Positions 51,979-59,823 of a stretch of DNA of 64,000 nt are shown one piece after another. The notes under the pieces were generated by a model. That model saw only the letters and a list, made by a program, of their open reading frames with translations, ran no database searches and was not told the origin of the DNA. The stretch is taken from contig NZ_CP151632.1 in NCBI RefSeq assembly GCF_040144835.1, positions 2,108,001 to 2,172,000 of the forward strand, read 5' to 3'. The DNA comes from Microbacterium sp. LWS13-1.2 (GTDB lineage: Bacteria > Actinomycetota > Actinomycetes > Actinomycetales > Microbacteriaceae). Made by a program: the position numbers and the translations under genes. Each line of letters opens with the position of its first letter. Position 1 is the stretch's first letter.

Positions 51979-53262
51979 ATGCCCGCACCTCGCACCCTGT
52001 TCGCGGCAGCCGCCCTGACCGCCGGCGCCGCCCTCGTCCTCGCCGCCTGCGCCGGCGGCGAGCCCGACGACGCGGCCGCGTTCGACCCCGACGAGAAGGT
52101 CACCCTCGACTTCGCGTTCTGGGGCAACGACGACCGCGCGACCCGTTACAACGACCTGATCGCGGCGTTCAACGAGGAGTACCCGAACATCACGATCAAC
52201 ACCTCGTTCACCGACTTCCCGAGCTTCTGGGAGAAGCGGCAGACCGAGGCCGCGGGCGGCGGACTGCCCGACGTGTTCCAGTTCTCCGACAGCTACCTGC
52301 GCCAGTACGCCGAGTCGGGCAACCTGCTCGACCTCGGCGAGGTGTCGGACTACATCGACACGACCACGTTCGATGAGTCGCTGCTGGGCACGGGCGCGCT
52401 CGACGACGTGCAGTACTCGCTCCCCACCGGCTACAGCCTGTGGGCGAACTTCGTGAACGACGACCTCGTCGCACAGGCGGGCGTCGAGGCGCCCGAGGGC
52501 GGCACCAGCTTCGCCGACTTCGACGACTGGATGGCCGACGTCACCGACGCCACGGGCGGCGCGGTCTACGGCGGCACCGACTACACGCAGCGCATCCAGG
52601 TGTTCGAGCTGGTGCTCCGCGCCAACGGCGGCAACCTGTACACCGACGACGGCGAGCTCGGCTTCACCGAGGACGAGCTGCGGGACTTCTGGGAGTCCGG
52701 CGCCGACATCCGCGACGGTGTCACGGTGCCGCAGCAGAAGCTCGAGGAGCTCTCGCCCAAGTCGGGCTTCGGCGCCGCCATCACCGCGAGCGAGATGAGC
52801 TGGAGCAACTTCCTCGGCGGGTACCTCGCCGACTCGGGCGCCTCGTCCATCTCGATCGTCGCTCCGCCGACCGCGGAGGAGGGCTCGAAGGACCTCTACC
52901 GTCAGGCGGGCCTGCAGGTCGCGATCGCGAAGAACACCGAGCACCCCGAGGCCGCGGCCCTCTTCCTCGACTTCGTGGTGAACAGCCCCGAGGCCGGCGA
53001 GATCTTCGGCACCACGCTCGGCTTCCCCGCCTCGTCGTCGAAGCTCGAGGGCACGACCCTCGAGGGCGCCGACAAGCAGGTCGCCGACTACATCGAGTCC
53101 GCCGCCGACCGCATCGGCGACGCCCCGCCCGTCCCGGTCGTCGGCTACGGCTCGCTCGAGCAGACCTTCTGGGACCTCGGCAAGTCGATCGGCCTCGGCG
53201 CGCTCTCGGTCGACGACGCCGTGACGCAGTTCTTCTCGGAGGCGGACGCCATCCTGGGCTGA
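51979..53262 (+). CDS. Sugar-binding lipoprotein of the beta-galactoside operon (second, paralogous)
   Basis: 427 residues; the signal peptide ends LVLAAC (Cys24). VTLDFAFWGNDDRATRYNDL and FWEKRQTEAAGGGLPDVFQF match the 45840 product almost word for word, as do the SPEAGEIFGTTLGFPAS and DAPPVPVVGYGSLEQ segments near the end. So the operon carries two binding proteins of one ancestry for one permease pair. Differences in the middle (SLPTGYSLWANFVNDDLV against TTSTNAWGLFTNPVLLENAG) suggest a different ligand. It is last in the operon and is followed by a terminator. Confidence 0.88.
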   Translation: MPAPRTLFAAAALTAGAALVLAACAGGEPDDAAAFDPDEKVTLDFAFWGNDDRATRYNDLIAAFNEEYPNITINTSFTDFPSFWEKRQTEAAGGGLPDVFQFSDSYLRQYAESGNLLDLGEVSDYIDTTTFDESLLGTGALDDVQYSLPTGYSLWANFVNDDLVAQAGVEAPEGGTSFADFDDWMADVTDATGGAVYGGTDYTQRIQVFELVLRANGGNLYTDDGELGFTEDELRDFWESGADIRDGVTVPQQKLEELSPKSGFGAAITASEMSWSNFLGGYLADSGASSISIVAPPTAEEGSKDLYRQAGLQVAIAKNTEHPEAAALFLDFVVNSPEAGEIFGTTLGFPASSSKLEGTTLEGADKQVADYIESAADRIGDAPPVPVVGYGSLEQTFWDLGKSIGLGALSVDDAVTQFFSEADAILG

Positions 53263-53280
53263 GCCTGTCGAACGCAGGAA

Positions 53281-53315
53281 GACGGATGCCGCGGCCTCGT
53301 GCCGCGGCATCCGTC
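53281..53315. terminator. Terminator between the beta-galactoside operon and the dehydrogenase gene
   Basis: A perfect 15-bp stem, GACGGATGCCGCGGC (53281-53295) and GCCGCGGCATCCGTC (53301-53315), a 5-base loop, then TTTCG on the plus strand. It lies between convergent genes and probably works in both directions. Confidence 0.75.
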
Positions 53316-53346
53316 TTTCGCCTAGCGGGGTCGATGCCCGCGCAGA

Positions 53347-54357
53347 TCAGTCGGTGTGCACGGCCACCGAGACGCGCTCGGTGGCAGACCTCTGCGCGGC
53401 GTCGGCGAGCACCAGCGCGGCACGGCCGTCCTCGAAGGTCGGGCTCGTCGAGGCGTCGCCGCGCACCAGGGCGACGAAGGCCTCGAGCTCGGCGGCGTAC
53501 GCGTCGGCATAGCGCTGCAGGAAGAAGTCCTCGAACGGCGCTCGCGCGTCCACCCGCTCGGACGTCGAGAGGCTGACCAGGCTGGTCGAGCGGTTGGCCA
53601 CCTGCAGCGAGCCCACCGCGCCGAAGGCCTCCAGCCGCTGGTCGTACCCGACCGCGCTGTGGCGCGAGTTGATGATGGTGACGACGGCGCCCGAGGCCGC
53701 GCGCAGCGTCACGACGGCCGTGTCGAAGTCGCCGTGCTCGCGCGCGCCGGCATCGAAGGTGGTCGTGCCGACGGCCGTCACCTCGACGATGTCGGGCAGG
53801 AAGAAACGGGCCATGTCGAAGTCGTGGATCGTCATGTCGCGGAAGATTCCGCCCGACACCCCGATGTAGGCGGCCGGCGGCGCGGCCGGATCACGGCTGA
53901 TGATCGTGAGCTGCTCGAGAGCGCCGATCTCGCCCGCCGCGACCCGCGCCTGCACCTCGGCGAACGCGGGGTCGAAGCGGCGGTTGAATCCCAGCGCGAC
54001 GGGCACGCCGGCGGCCGCGACCTTCGGGCGCAGCGCGTCGACGCGGGCGATGTCGAGGTCGATCGGCTTCTCGCAGAACACCGGGATGCCGCGATCGACC
54101 GCCCGCGCGATGAGGTCGACGTGGGTCGGGGTGGGCGAGGCGATGAGCACCGCATCCACGTCGGCGGCCGCGAACAGCTCGTCGGCGGCATCCGTCACCC
54201 GACCGCCGAAGCGTTCGGCCACGGCGTGCGCGCCGTCGACCATCGGGTCGGCGACCCAGGAGAGCACGGTGTCGGGACCGGCGGCGATGTTCGTGGCATG
54301 GACCTGGCCGATGCGACCGGTGCCGATCAGGCCGAAGCGGAGGGGGGCGTCGGTCAC
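53347..54357 (-). CDS. Gfo/Idh/MocA oxidoreductase, inositol 2-dehydrogenase-like (second copy)
   Basis: 336 residues from a GTG at 54357. RFGLIGTGRIGQVHATNIAA is the NAD-binding motif, PVFCEKPIDLDIARVDAL carries the catalytic Lys, and GFNRRFDPAF and FRDMTIHDFDMARFFLP are typical of IolG-type inositol dehydrogenases. It would oxidise a cyclitol or sugar with NAD. It follows the isomerase gene in an operon running leftward from 61098. An inositol substrate is suggested by the family but not proved; other sugars are possible in this context. Confidence 0.82.
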   Translation of the reverse strand: MTDAPLRFGLIGTGRIGQVHATNIAAGPDTVLSWVADPMVDGAHAVAERFGGRVTDAADELFAAADVDAVLIASPTPTHVDLIARAVDRGIPVFCEKPIDLDIARVDALRPKVAAAGVPVALGFNRRFDPAFAEVQARVAAGEIGALEQLTIISRDPAAPPAAYIGVSGGIFRDMTIHDFDMARFFLPDIVEVTAVGTTTFDAGAREHGDFDTAVVTLRAASGAVVTIINSRHSAVGYDQRLEAFGAVGSLQVANRSTSLVSLSTSERVDARAPFEDFFLQRYADAYAAELEAFVALVRGDASTSPTFEDGRAALVLADAAQRSATERVSVAVHTD

Positions 54358-54412
54358 GGTGGTGTCCTTATCGGTGAGGGGATCGGGTCTTGCCGGCGGC
54401 GGGCGTCGGGCG

Positions 54413-55330
54413 TCAGGCCCAGGGCTGCAGCGCCGCGCGGTTGACGCGCTGGTCGTCGCCGCGCGCGGCGCGGAACGCGTCGATGTCGACGTCGGGGGTG
54501 TTCAGCACATCCTGCTCGACGACGACCCAGCCGTCGAAACCGCGTGCGGCCATGGCATCCATCACCCGCGCGAGGTCGAGGTCGCCGTGGCCGAAGGCGA
54601 CGAAGGCTCCCGACGACCACACCTCGGTCATCCCCCCGCCTGCGGCGAGGACGCGACGCAGCTCGGCGCGATCGACGTCCTTGAGATGCAGGTGGTTGAT
54701 GCGGTCCCCCCAGCGCGACACGGCGTCGGCGGGATCGCCGTCGGCGATGAGCAGGTGACCGGTGTCGAGGGTGAGATCGACGTCGACGTGGGCGAGGAAG
54801 CGGTCGATCTCGTCGGGCGACTCTACGAAGGTGCCGGCGTGGTGGTGGAACGTCGGCTCGAAGCCGGCGGCGCGCACGATCGCGGCGGCGCGCTCGGTGT
54901 TGGCGAAGAGCCGCTCCCAGGCGTGGGCGTCGAGCGCGTCCACCTCGGCACCGCGGCCGGGATGCGCTCGGCGGGTGAGCGAGCCGTCGTCGGCCAGTGT
55001 GGGCAGCGGCAGCCGGCGGGGCCCCGCCTCGGCGGCATCCGAGAACACGCGCAGGGCGTCGTGCAGCGACGGCAGCGAGGCCTCGAACGCCTCGTCGTCC
55101 GACAGCGGCAGCTGCACCCACCCGCCGGCCAGCTCGAGCCCGAAGTGGGCGAGCCGGGATCGCAGCTCGGCATCGCGGCCGAGAAAGCCCACCGGACCGA
55201 GGTCGACGCCGCCGTAGCCGGCATCCGCGAGCACGACCAGCATGTCGTCGGCCGCCACGGTGGCGGCGCCCTCGGGCGTCATCTCGAAGACGCCGAAGCT
55301 CACCGGCGCACCGGCCACCTCGGCGTTCAT
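54413..55330 (-). CDS. Sugar phosphate isomerase/epimerase (TIM barrel, IolE/xylose isomerase-like)
   Basis: 305 residues from ATG 55330, with GAGGAG upstream. APVSFGVFEMTP opens the barrel; metal-binding residues of the AP-endonuclease-2 fold are visible in EPTFHHHAGTFVESPDE, DLTLDTGHLLIADGD, INHLHLKDVDRAEL and WVVVEQDV. Members isomerise, epimerise or dehydrate keto sugars and inosose (IolE). With the neighbouring dehydrogenase and aldolase-fold gene it looks like part of one catabolic route. Confidence 0.82.
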   Translation of the reverse strand: MNAEVAGAPVSFGVFEMTPEGAATVAADDMLVVLADAGYGGVDLGPVGFLGRDAELRSRLAHFGLELAGGWVQLPLSDDEAFEASLPSLHDALRVFSDAAEAGPRRLPLPTLADDGSLTRRAHPGRGAEVDALDAHAWERLFANTERAAAIVRAAGFEPTFHHHAGTFVESPDEIDRFLAHVDVDLTLDTGHLLIADGDPADAVSRWGDRINHLHLKDVDRAELRRVLAAGGGMTEVWSSGAFVAFGHGDLDLARVMDAMAARGFDGWVVVEQDVLNTPDVDIDAFRAARGDDQRVNRAALQPWA

Positions 55331-55370
55331 CGGATCTCCTCGGCACGGGGCATGGGCTTCTCCATCGGGT

Positions 55371-56267
55371 CTAGAGGTCGGGGTGGACGAGGCGGGCGGC
55401 GGCGTCGACCGCGCCCGCGACATCTCCGTCGGGCGGATACAGCAGCGCGCGCCCCGCCGTCAGCCCGCGGACGCCGGGCAGCGCGAGGGCATCCTCCCAC
55501 GAGGAGAAGGTATCGTCCGGGTCGCCGCCGGAGTCGCCGCCGAGAAGCAGCGTCGGCAGGGTCGTCGCCTGCATCACGCGTTCCATGTCGGGCACGACCG
55601 GCAGCTTCATCCAGGTGTACGCGCTGCTGGCGCCGAGCCCGGCGGCGATGGCCATCGAGAGCACGACGGCATCGGGCGTGAGGTCGTTGACGATGCGTCC
55701 GCCGTCCCATCGGCTGATGAACGGCTCGATCATGATGGGCATGCGGGCCTCGGCCGCGGCCGTCACCGCACGCGCGGTCGCTTCCAGCGTGGCCGCGGTC
55801 GCGGCGTCGGCGAAGTTCACCCGCAGTAGGACCTTCGCGAAGTCGACGCCCGAGCGCACCATGGACGCGACGTCGTAGCCGGTGAAGCGATCGTCCATCT
55901 CGAAGCTCGCACCGCGCAGGCCGCCGCGGTTCATCGAGCCGACGACGACCTTGTCGTCGAGCAGCCCGAGCAGCGCGAGGTCGTCGATGATGTCCGGCGT
56001 GCCCAGCACTCCGTCGACGCCGGGACGCCCGAGGGCGATCGCGAGCCGCTCCAGCAGCAGGTACCGGCTCGCCATCGCGTCGTCGCGGCCGCCGACCGAC
56101 AGGGCACCGCGCGCGGGGTGATCGGCGGCCACGATGAAGAGCCTTCCGTCGCCGCGCACGATGTCGCGGCGCGCCCGCGACGACAGGGCCTCCTCGACGG
56201 CGTGCGGGCGCTCGGCGCGGAGCGTCCGCAGCGCATGGAAGCCGACGGCGTCGACGACGGCGCTCAT
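55371..56267 (-). CDS. Cgl0159-type (beta/alpha)8 aldolase-fold protein
   Basis: 298 residues from ATG 56267, which overlaps the stop of the upstream gene (ATGA). FIVAADHPARGALSVGG, then DDKVVVGSMNRGGLRGASFE, the lysine in FAKVLLRVNFADAAT, and LLLGGDSGGDPDDTFSSWED match the actinobacterial Cgl0159 family, a class I aldolase-like barrel found in inositol-type operons. It may cleave a phosphorylated sugar; no activity is proved. The Lys in KVLLRVN is a candidate Schiff base residue (inference). Confidence 0.72.
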   Translation of the reverse strand: MSAVVDAVGFHALRTLRAERPHAVEEALSSRARRDIVRGDGRLFIVAADHPARGALSVGGRDDAMASRYLLLERLAIALGRPGVDGVLGTPDIIDDLALLGLLDDKVVVGSMNRGGLRGASFEMDDRFTGYDVASMVRSGVDFAKVLLRVNFADAATAATLEATARAVTAAAEARMPIMIEPFISRWDGGRIVNDLTPDAVVLSMAIAAGLGASSAYTWMKLPVVPDMERVMQATTLPTLLLGGDSGGDPDDTFSSWEDALALPGVRGLTAGRALLYPPDGDVAGAVDAAARLVHPDL

Positions 56268-57964
56268 CGGACGTCGCCTTCGGCGCGGAGCGTGAGCTCG
56301 AGCCCGCCAGGCGATCGTCCGGTCAGGTAGACGCGCTGGCCGTCGGCGGCATCCGTCGCGCCCAGGAACGCGTAGTCCTCGCCCGGGTGATAGCGCGCGG
56401 GGCCTTGGGCGGCGTACCCGTCGCCCGCGTCGAAGGCGATGACGCTGTCGCCCACCCGGTAGCGTCCGATGCCGTCCGTGAGGACTGCGGCACCGTCGGC
56501 CCGCGTCGTCACGCCCTCGAATCGACCGCCGTCCCGGAACGCCAGCTCGAGTGCCCACGGGCTGTCGGGGCCGTCGATCGCGATCGAGACGACGGCGCCG
56601 TCATCGGTCGGCCGGATCTCGACCGTGGTGCGCAGGCGCACCTCGTCGCGCGCGCGAACGTCGAACGCCATCGAGCCGAAGAACCGGCCGTCGTCGGTGA
56701 GGGCGTACTCGCCCGAGGGCGAACGTCGCGCCGCGTCGATCGGCTGGTAGTAGTGCGCGGACACCGTCTCGGTCAGTTCGTGCCGCAGGACGCCGTCGGG
56801 CCCGGGCGCCGAGACCATCCGGTCGGCGCGGAACGGGCCGAGGCCGAAGAAGTCACGGGAGAGGCGCACCGAGTCGAGCACGGCAGCGCCGGCGAACATG
56901 CGGAGGAAGGTGGGATTGGCCGACAGGCCGGAGCGGACGCGGCGGAACCGCGGGTAGTCGCTTCCGCCGAACACCACGAGGCGCCGGCGCGGCGAGGCGG
57001 CGACGACGAGGGCGGACTGCTCCCAGCGCTCCCGCGGAGCCGGGGGTGCGGCATCCGGCAGCTCCTCGCCGATGAGCGGCGTGATGAGGAGGTCGGCGAG
57101 CACGGCGCCCGGGTGCACCACGCCGGCGCGCAGCGCGCGCGTCGCGGCCCAGGCGAAGTCTCCCCGGCCGAGCTCGACGGCGTACCGCCGGTACGCCGTC
57201 AGGTAGGGCGCCACCGGGAACCGTCGCAGCTGATCCTGGCGTCGCGAGTGCACGGTCTCGACGGTGTCGTCGGGATGGATGAGCCCGAGCGTGCTCTCGA
57301 GGTTGCGGATGACGGCGGCCCTGGCCTCGTCGTGGTCCAGGACGTCGGCGATGACGCTCAGCGACGGGTTCGAGACATACGCCGCGTAGTTCGCGCTGCG
57401 CTCGGAGTAGACCCCGTCGGGCGTGATGTCGATGCCCTCGGCGAGCCACTCCGCCGCGCGGTCGCGCAGCTGCGGCGAGGGGCGTCGGCGGTGCAGGCGG
57501 GCCAGGGCGGCGGAGATCTCCCAGCGGTGGTTGGGCGTGTGCACGCCGCCCGCGACGAGCGCGGGCTCCACGGCATCCGCGATCGCCCCGAGTTCCGTGG
57601 CCAGCGCGGCGAGGGCGTTCCGCGCCCCGGCCGGAGCAGCGCCGATGATGTGCAGCGTGTCGCACAGGTCGTTCACCGTGAACGACGAGTCGGGCGGCGA
57701 GTCGACGTTGTCGCCGCCGATGAACAGCCCGCCGGCGCCCTGCCGGGCGCGGAGCGCACGCACGCTCTCACGCGCGGCGTCGATGAGCGCCGGATCGCCG
57801 GCGTGGGCCGACCGTGGCCACACGTACGCCGCGACGAACAGCTTCGCGCGATCCATGAGGCGGCGGTGCCCGTCGTCGGGACCGATCGCGGTGACCAGCG
57901 ACGCGTGAACCTCGTCGGCCACCGCCTCGCTCAGCACCGTATGGAAATGCGAGTCCTCCGCCAT
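56264..57964 (-). CDS. Unrecognised protein, possible (alpha/alpha)-toroid polysaccharide lyase
   Basis: 566 residues, not recognised. About residues 1-330 look helical and repetitive as in (alpha/alpha)-toroids, with GGDNVDSPPDSSFTVNDL, a HTPNHRWEIS block (His146, Arg147) and YSERSANYAAYVSN (Tyr186, Tyr193); about 340-566 look like a beta-sandwich (VRLRTTVEIRPTDDGAVVSI, SPWALELAFRDGGRFEGVT). This order recalls heparinase II/III-type and alginate lyases, where Asn/His/Tyr carry out beta-elimination. There is no signal peptide. It lies 1 base after the permease stop and overlaps the aldolase-fold gene, so it acts on the imported sugar. The lyase idea is inference. Confidence 0.5.
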   Translation of the reverse strand: MAEDSHFHTVLSEAVADEVHASLVTAIGPDDGHRRLMDRAKLFVAAYVWPRSAHAGDPALIDAARESVRALRARQGAGGLFIGGDNVDSPPDSSFTVNDLCDTLHIIGAAPAGARNALAALATELGAIADAVEPALVAGGVHTPNHRWEISAALARLHRRRPSPQLRDRAAEWLAEGIDITPDGVYSERSANYAAYVSNPSLSVIADVLDHDEARAAVIRNLESTLGLIHPDDTVETVHSRRQDQLRRFPVAPYLTAYRRYAVELGRGDFAWAATRALRAGVVHPGAVLADLLITPLIGEELPDAAPPAPRERWEQSALVVAASPRRRLVVFGGSDYPRFRRVRSGLSANPTFLRMFAGAAVLDSVRLSRDFFGLGPFRADRMVSAPGPDGVLRHELTETVSAHYYQPIDAARRSPSGEYALTDDGRFFGSMAFDVRARDEVRLRTTVEIRPTDDGAVVSIAIDGPDSPWALELAFRDGGRFEGVTTRADGAAVLTDGIGRYRVGDSVIAFDAGDGYAAQGPARYHPGEDYAFLGATDAADGQRVYLTGRSPGGLELTLRAEGDVR

Positions 57965-57965
57965 C

Positions 57966-58859
57966 TCAGTCCTTCAGGCCCGAGTTGACGTCGGCGTTCA
58001 GGATCTGCCGCTGGAAGATCGCGAAGAGGATGAGCATCGGGACCAGCGAGATCACCGAGGCCGACAGGAGCACCGACCAGTCGACGTTGTCGGCGCCGAC
58101 GATGGAGCGCAGGGCGACCTGCAGGGTGTAGCGGTCGGGGTCGCGCAGCACGATGAGCGGCCAGATGTAGTCGTTCCATCGCCACTGGAACGAGAAGATC
58201 GCCAGCACGACCGCGATCGGCTTCGCCAGCGGCAGCATGATCCGCCAGAACGCGCCGAACTCCGAGACGCCGTCGATGCGCGCCGCCTCGAGCAGCTCGT
58301 CGGGGATGGTCTTGAAGTACTGACGGAACATGAAGATGCCCGTCGCGGTGATGATCGACGGCACGATGATGCCGGCGAGGGTGTTGTACAGACCCAGGTC
58401 GCGCACCACGGCGAACGAGCTCGGCATGATGACCTCGGTCGGCAGCATCGTCGTGGCCAGGATGCAGATGAAGAAGACCTTGAGCCACCATGCCTGGTAC
58501 TTGGCGAGCGCGTAGCCGGTCATGGCGCTGACCAGCACGGTGAGCACCGTCGTAACGACCGCGACGATCGAGGTGTTGAGGAAGTACTGCGCGAAGTTGA
58601 ACCGGTTCCAGGCGGTCGTGTAGCCGCTGACCGTCCAGTTCTCGGGGAAGAGCGTCAGCGGCAGGCTGAACAGCTCGGACCCTGGCTTGAACGAGCTCAG
58701 CAGGAACCACGCGACCGGGATCAGGAAGCCGAGGGCGAGGAGCCAGAGCACGAGGCTGCTCGGCAGCGCGCGGAGCGGACGGGACGTGCGCGTGCGGGTG
58801 CCGGCGCCGGCGCCGGTGCTGGCGGTGCGGGCGCGGGTCCCGGGTCGAAGAGTCGTCAT
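57966..58859 (-). CDS. Carbohydrate ABC permease, MalG type (53347-61098 operon)
   Basis: 297 residues. The N-terminus is an unusual low-complexity Arg/Thr/Gly/Ala tract (RTASTGAGAGTRTRTSRP) encoded by repeated GGCGCC-like triplets, then LVLWLLALGFLIPVAWFLLS as helix 1. The EAA loop is ELLEAARIDGVSEFGAFWRI and the end is NADVNSGLKD. ATG 58859 overlaps the other permease by 4 bases. It forms the importer with 58856-59821 and 59824-61098. Confidence 0.9.
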   Translation of the reverse strand: MTTLRPGTRARTASTGAGAGTRTRTSRPLRALPSSLVLWLLALGFLIPVAWFLLSSFKPGSELFSLPLTLFPENWTVSGYTTAWNRFNFAQYFLNTSIVAVVTTVLTVLVSAMTGYALAKYQAWWLKVFFICILATTMLPTEVIMPSSFAVVRDLGLYNTLAGIIVPSIITATGIFMFRQYFKTIPDELLEAARIDGVSEFGAFWRIMLPLAKPIAVVLAIFSFQWRWNDYIWPLIVLRDPDRYTLQVALRSIVGADNVDWSVLLSASVISLVPMLILFAIFQRQILNADVNSGLKD

Positions 58860-59821
58860 GCGAGATCGTTCCTCTTGTCGAAGCGCAGCTGGATGATCGC
58901 GATGATGATGAGGATCACCATGAGGACCATCGACGCCGCACTGGCGTACCCGACGTCGGCGCGCTCGAATCCGGTCCGGTAGATGTACTGGACGATGAAC
59001 ATGTTCGACGTGCCGGGTCCACCGCCGTTGAGCGCCTGGACCATGGCGAACTCCTTCATCGCCCCGATCGTGGTGAGCAGGATCACCATGAACGAGGTGG
59101 GCCGCAGGAGCGGCAGCACGATCCGGTAGAACCGCTGCCAGCCGTTGGCGCCGTCCAGCTGGGCGGCCTCGAGATACGACTGCGGGATGTTGCGGATGGC
59201 GGCGATGAACAGCAGCATGTTGAACGCCGTCCCGCCCCACGTGCTCACGATGAGGATGAGCACCAGCGCCAGGTTGGGATTCGTCTCCCACTGCAGCCCG
59301 TTGCCTCCGAGCATCTCGATGAGGTAGTTCACGAGGCCGAAGTTCTCGCCGAACAGCCACTTCCAGATGACACCGGCCACGATCGGCGAGATGAGCCACG
59401 GCAGGAAGAAGATGATCCGCGCCACCGACTTGCCCTTGGCGAAGGTGCTGGTCAGCAGCATGGCGATGCCGAGCGCCGCGACGTAGTGCAGCGGCACCGA
59501 CAGCAGCGTGTACAGCAGGGTGCGGCCGAGCACGGTGTAGAACACCGGATCCTGCGCGAGGTCGATGTAGTTCTCGGCCCCGATGAACTCGGGTGTGCCG
59601 ACACCCGAGTAGTCGGTGAACGAATACCAGAGTCCGAGCGCTCCCGGCCACAGGAAGAACAGTGCGAACAGCACCACCGCGACCGCGATGAACACCAGCG
59701 GGGCGAGCACGAACCTCGTAGAGCTCCGCCGGGGGCGGCGCGCGCGCCGCGCGCCCCGCCCCACGGTGATGAGCGCAGAAGTCTCGGCACTGCGCCCATC
59801 GACGGACTTGGTGGTGGACAT
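58856..59821 (-). CDS. Carbohydrate ABC permease, MalF type (53347-61098 operon)
   Basis: 321 residues from ATG 59821, which has GGAG at 5 bases. A GTG at 59827 that would overlap the binding-protein stop (GTGA) is an alternative. A basic N-terminus (GRGARRARRPRRSS) leads into TRFVLAPLVFIAVAVVLFAL; the EAA loop is YLEAAQLDGANGWQRFYRIV. Typical MalF/UgpA-type permease. Its neighbours make it part of the fifth importer in the window. Confidence 0.88.
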   Translation of the reverse strand: MSTTKSVDGRSAETSALITVGRGARRARRPRRSSTRFVLAPLVFIAVAVVLFALFFLWPGALGLWYSFTDYSGVGTPEFIGAENYIDLAQDPVFYTVLGRTLLYTLLSVPLHYVAALGIAMLLTSTFAKGKSVARIIFFLPWLISPIVAGVIWKWLFGENFGLVNYLIEMLGGNGLQWETNPNLALVLILIVSTWGGTAFNMLLFIAAIRNIPQSYLEAAQLDGANGWQRFYRIVLPLLRPTSFMVILLTTIGAMKEFAMVQALNGGGPGTSNMFIVQYIYRTGFERADVGYASAASMVLMVILIIIAIIQLRFDKRNDLA

Positions 59822-59823
59822 GG

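Noticed and set aside
51979-53262. Pseudogene copy of the 45840 binding protein
   Set aside because: The frame is intact, with a lipobox and a normal length, and it is followed by a good terminator.
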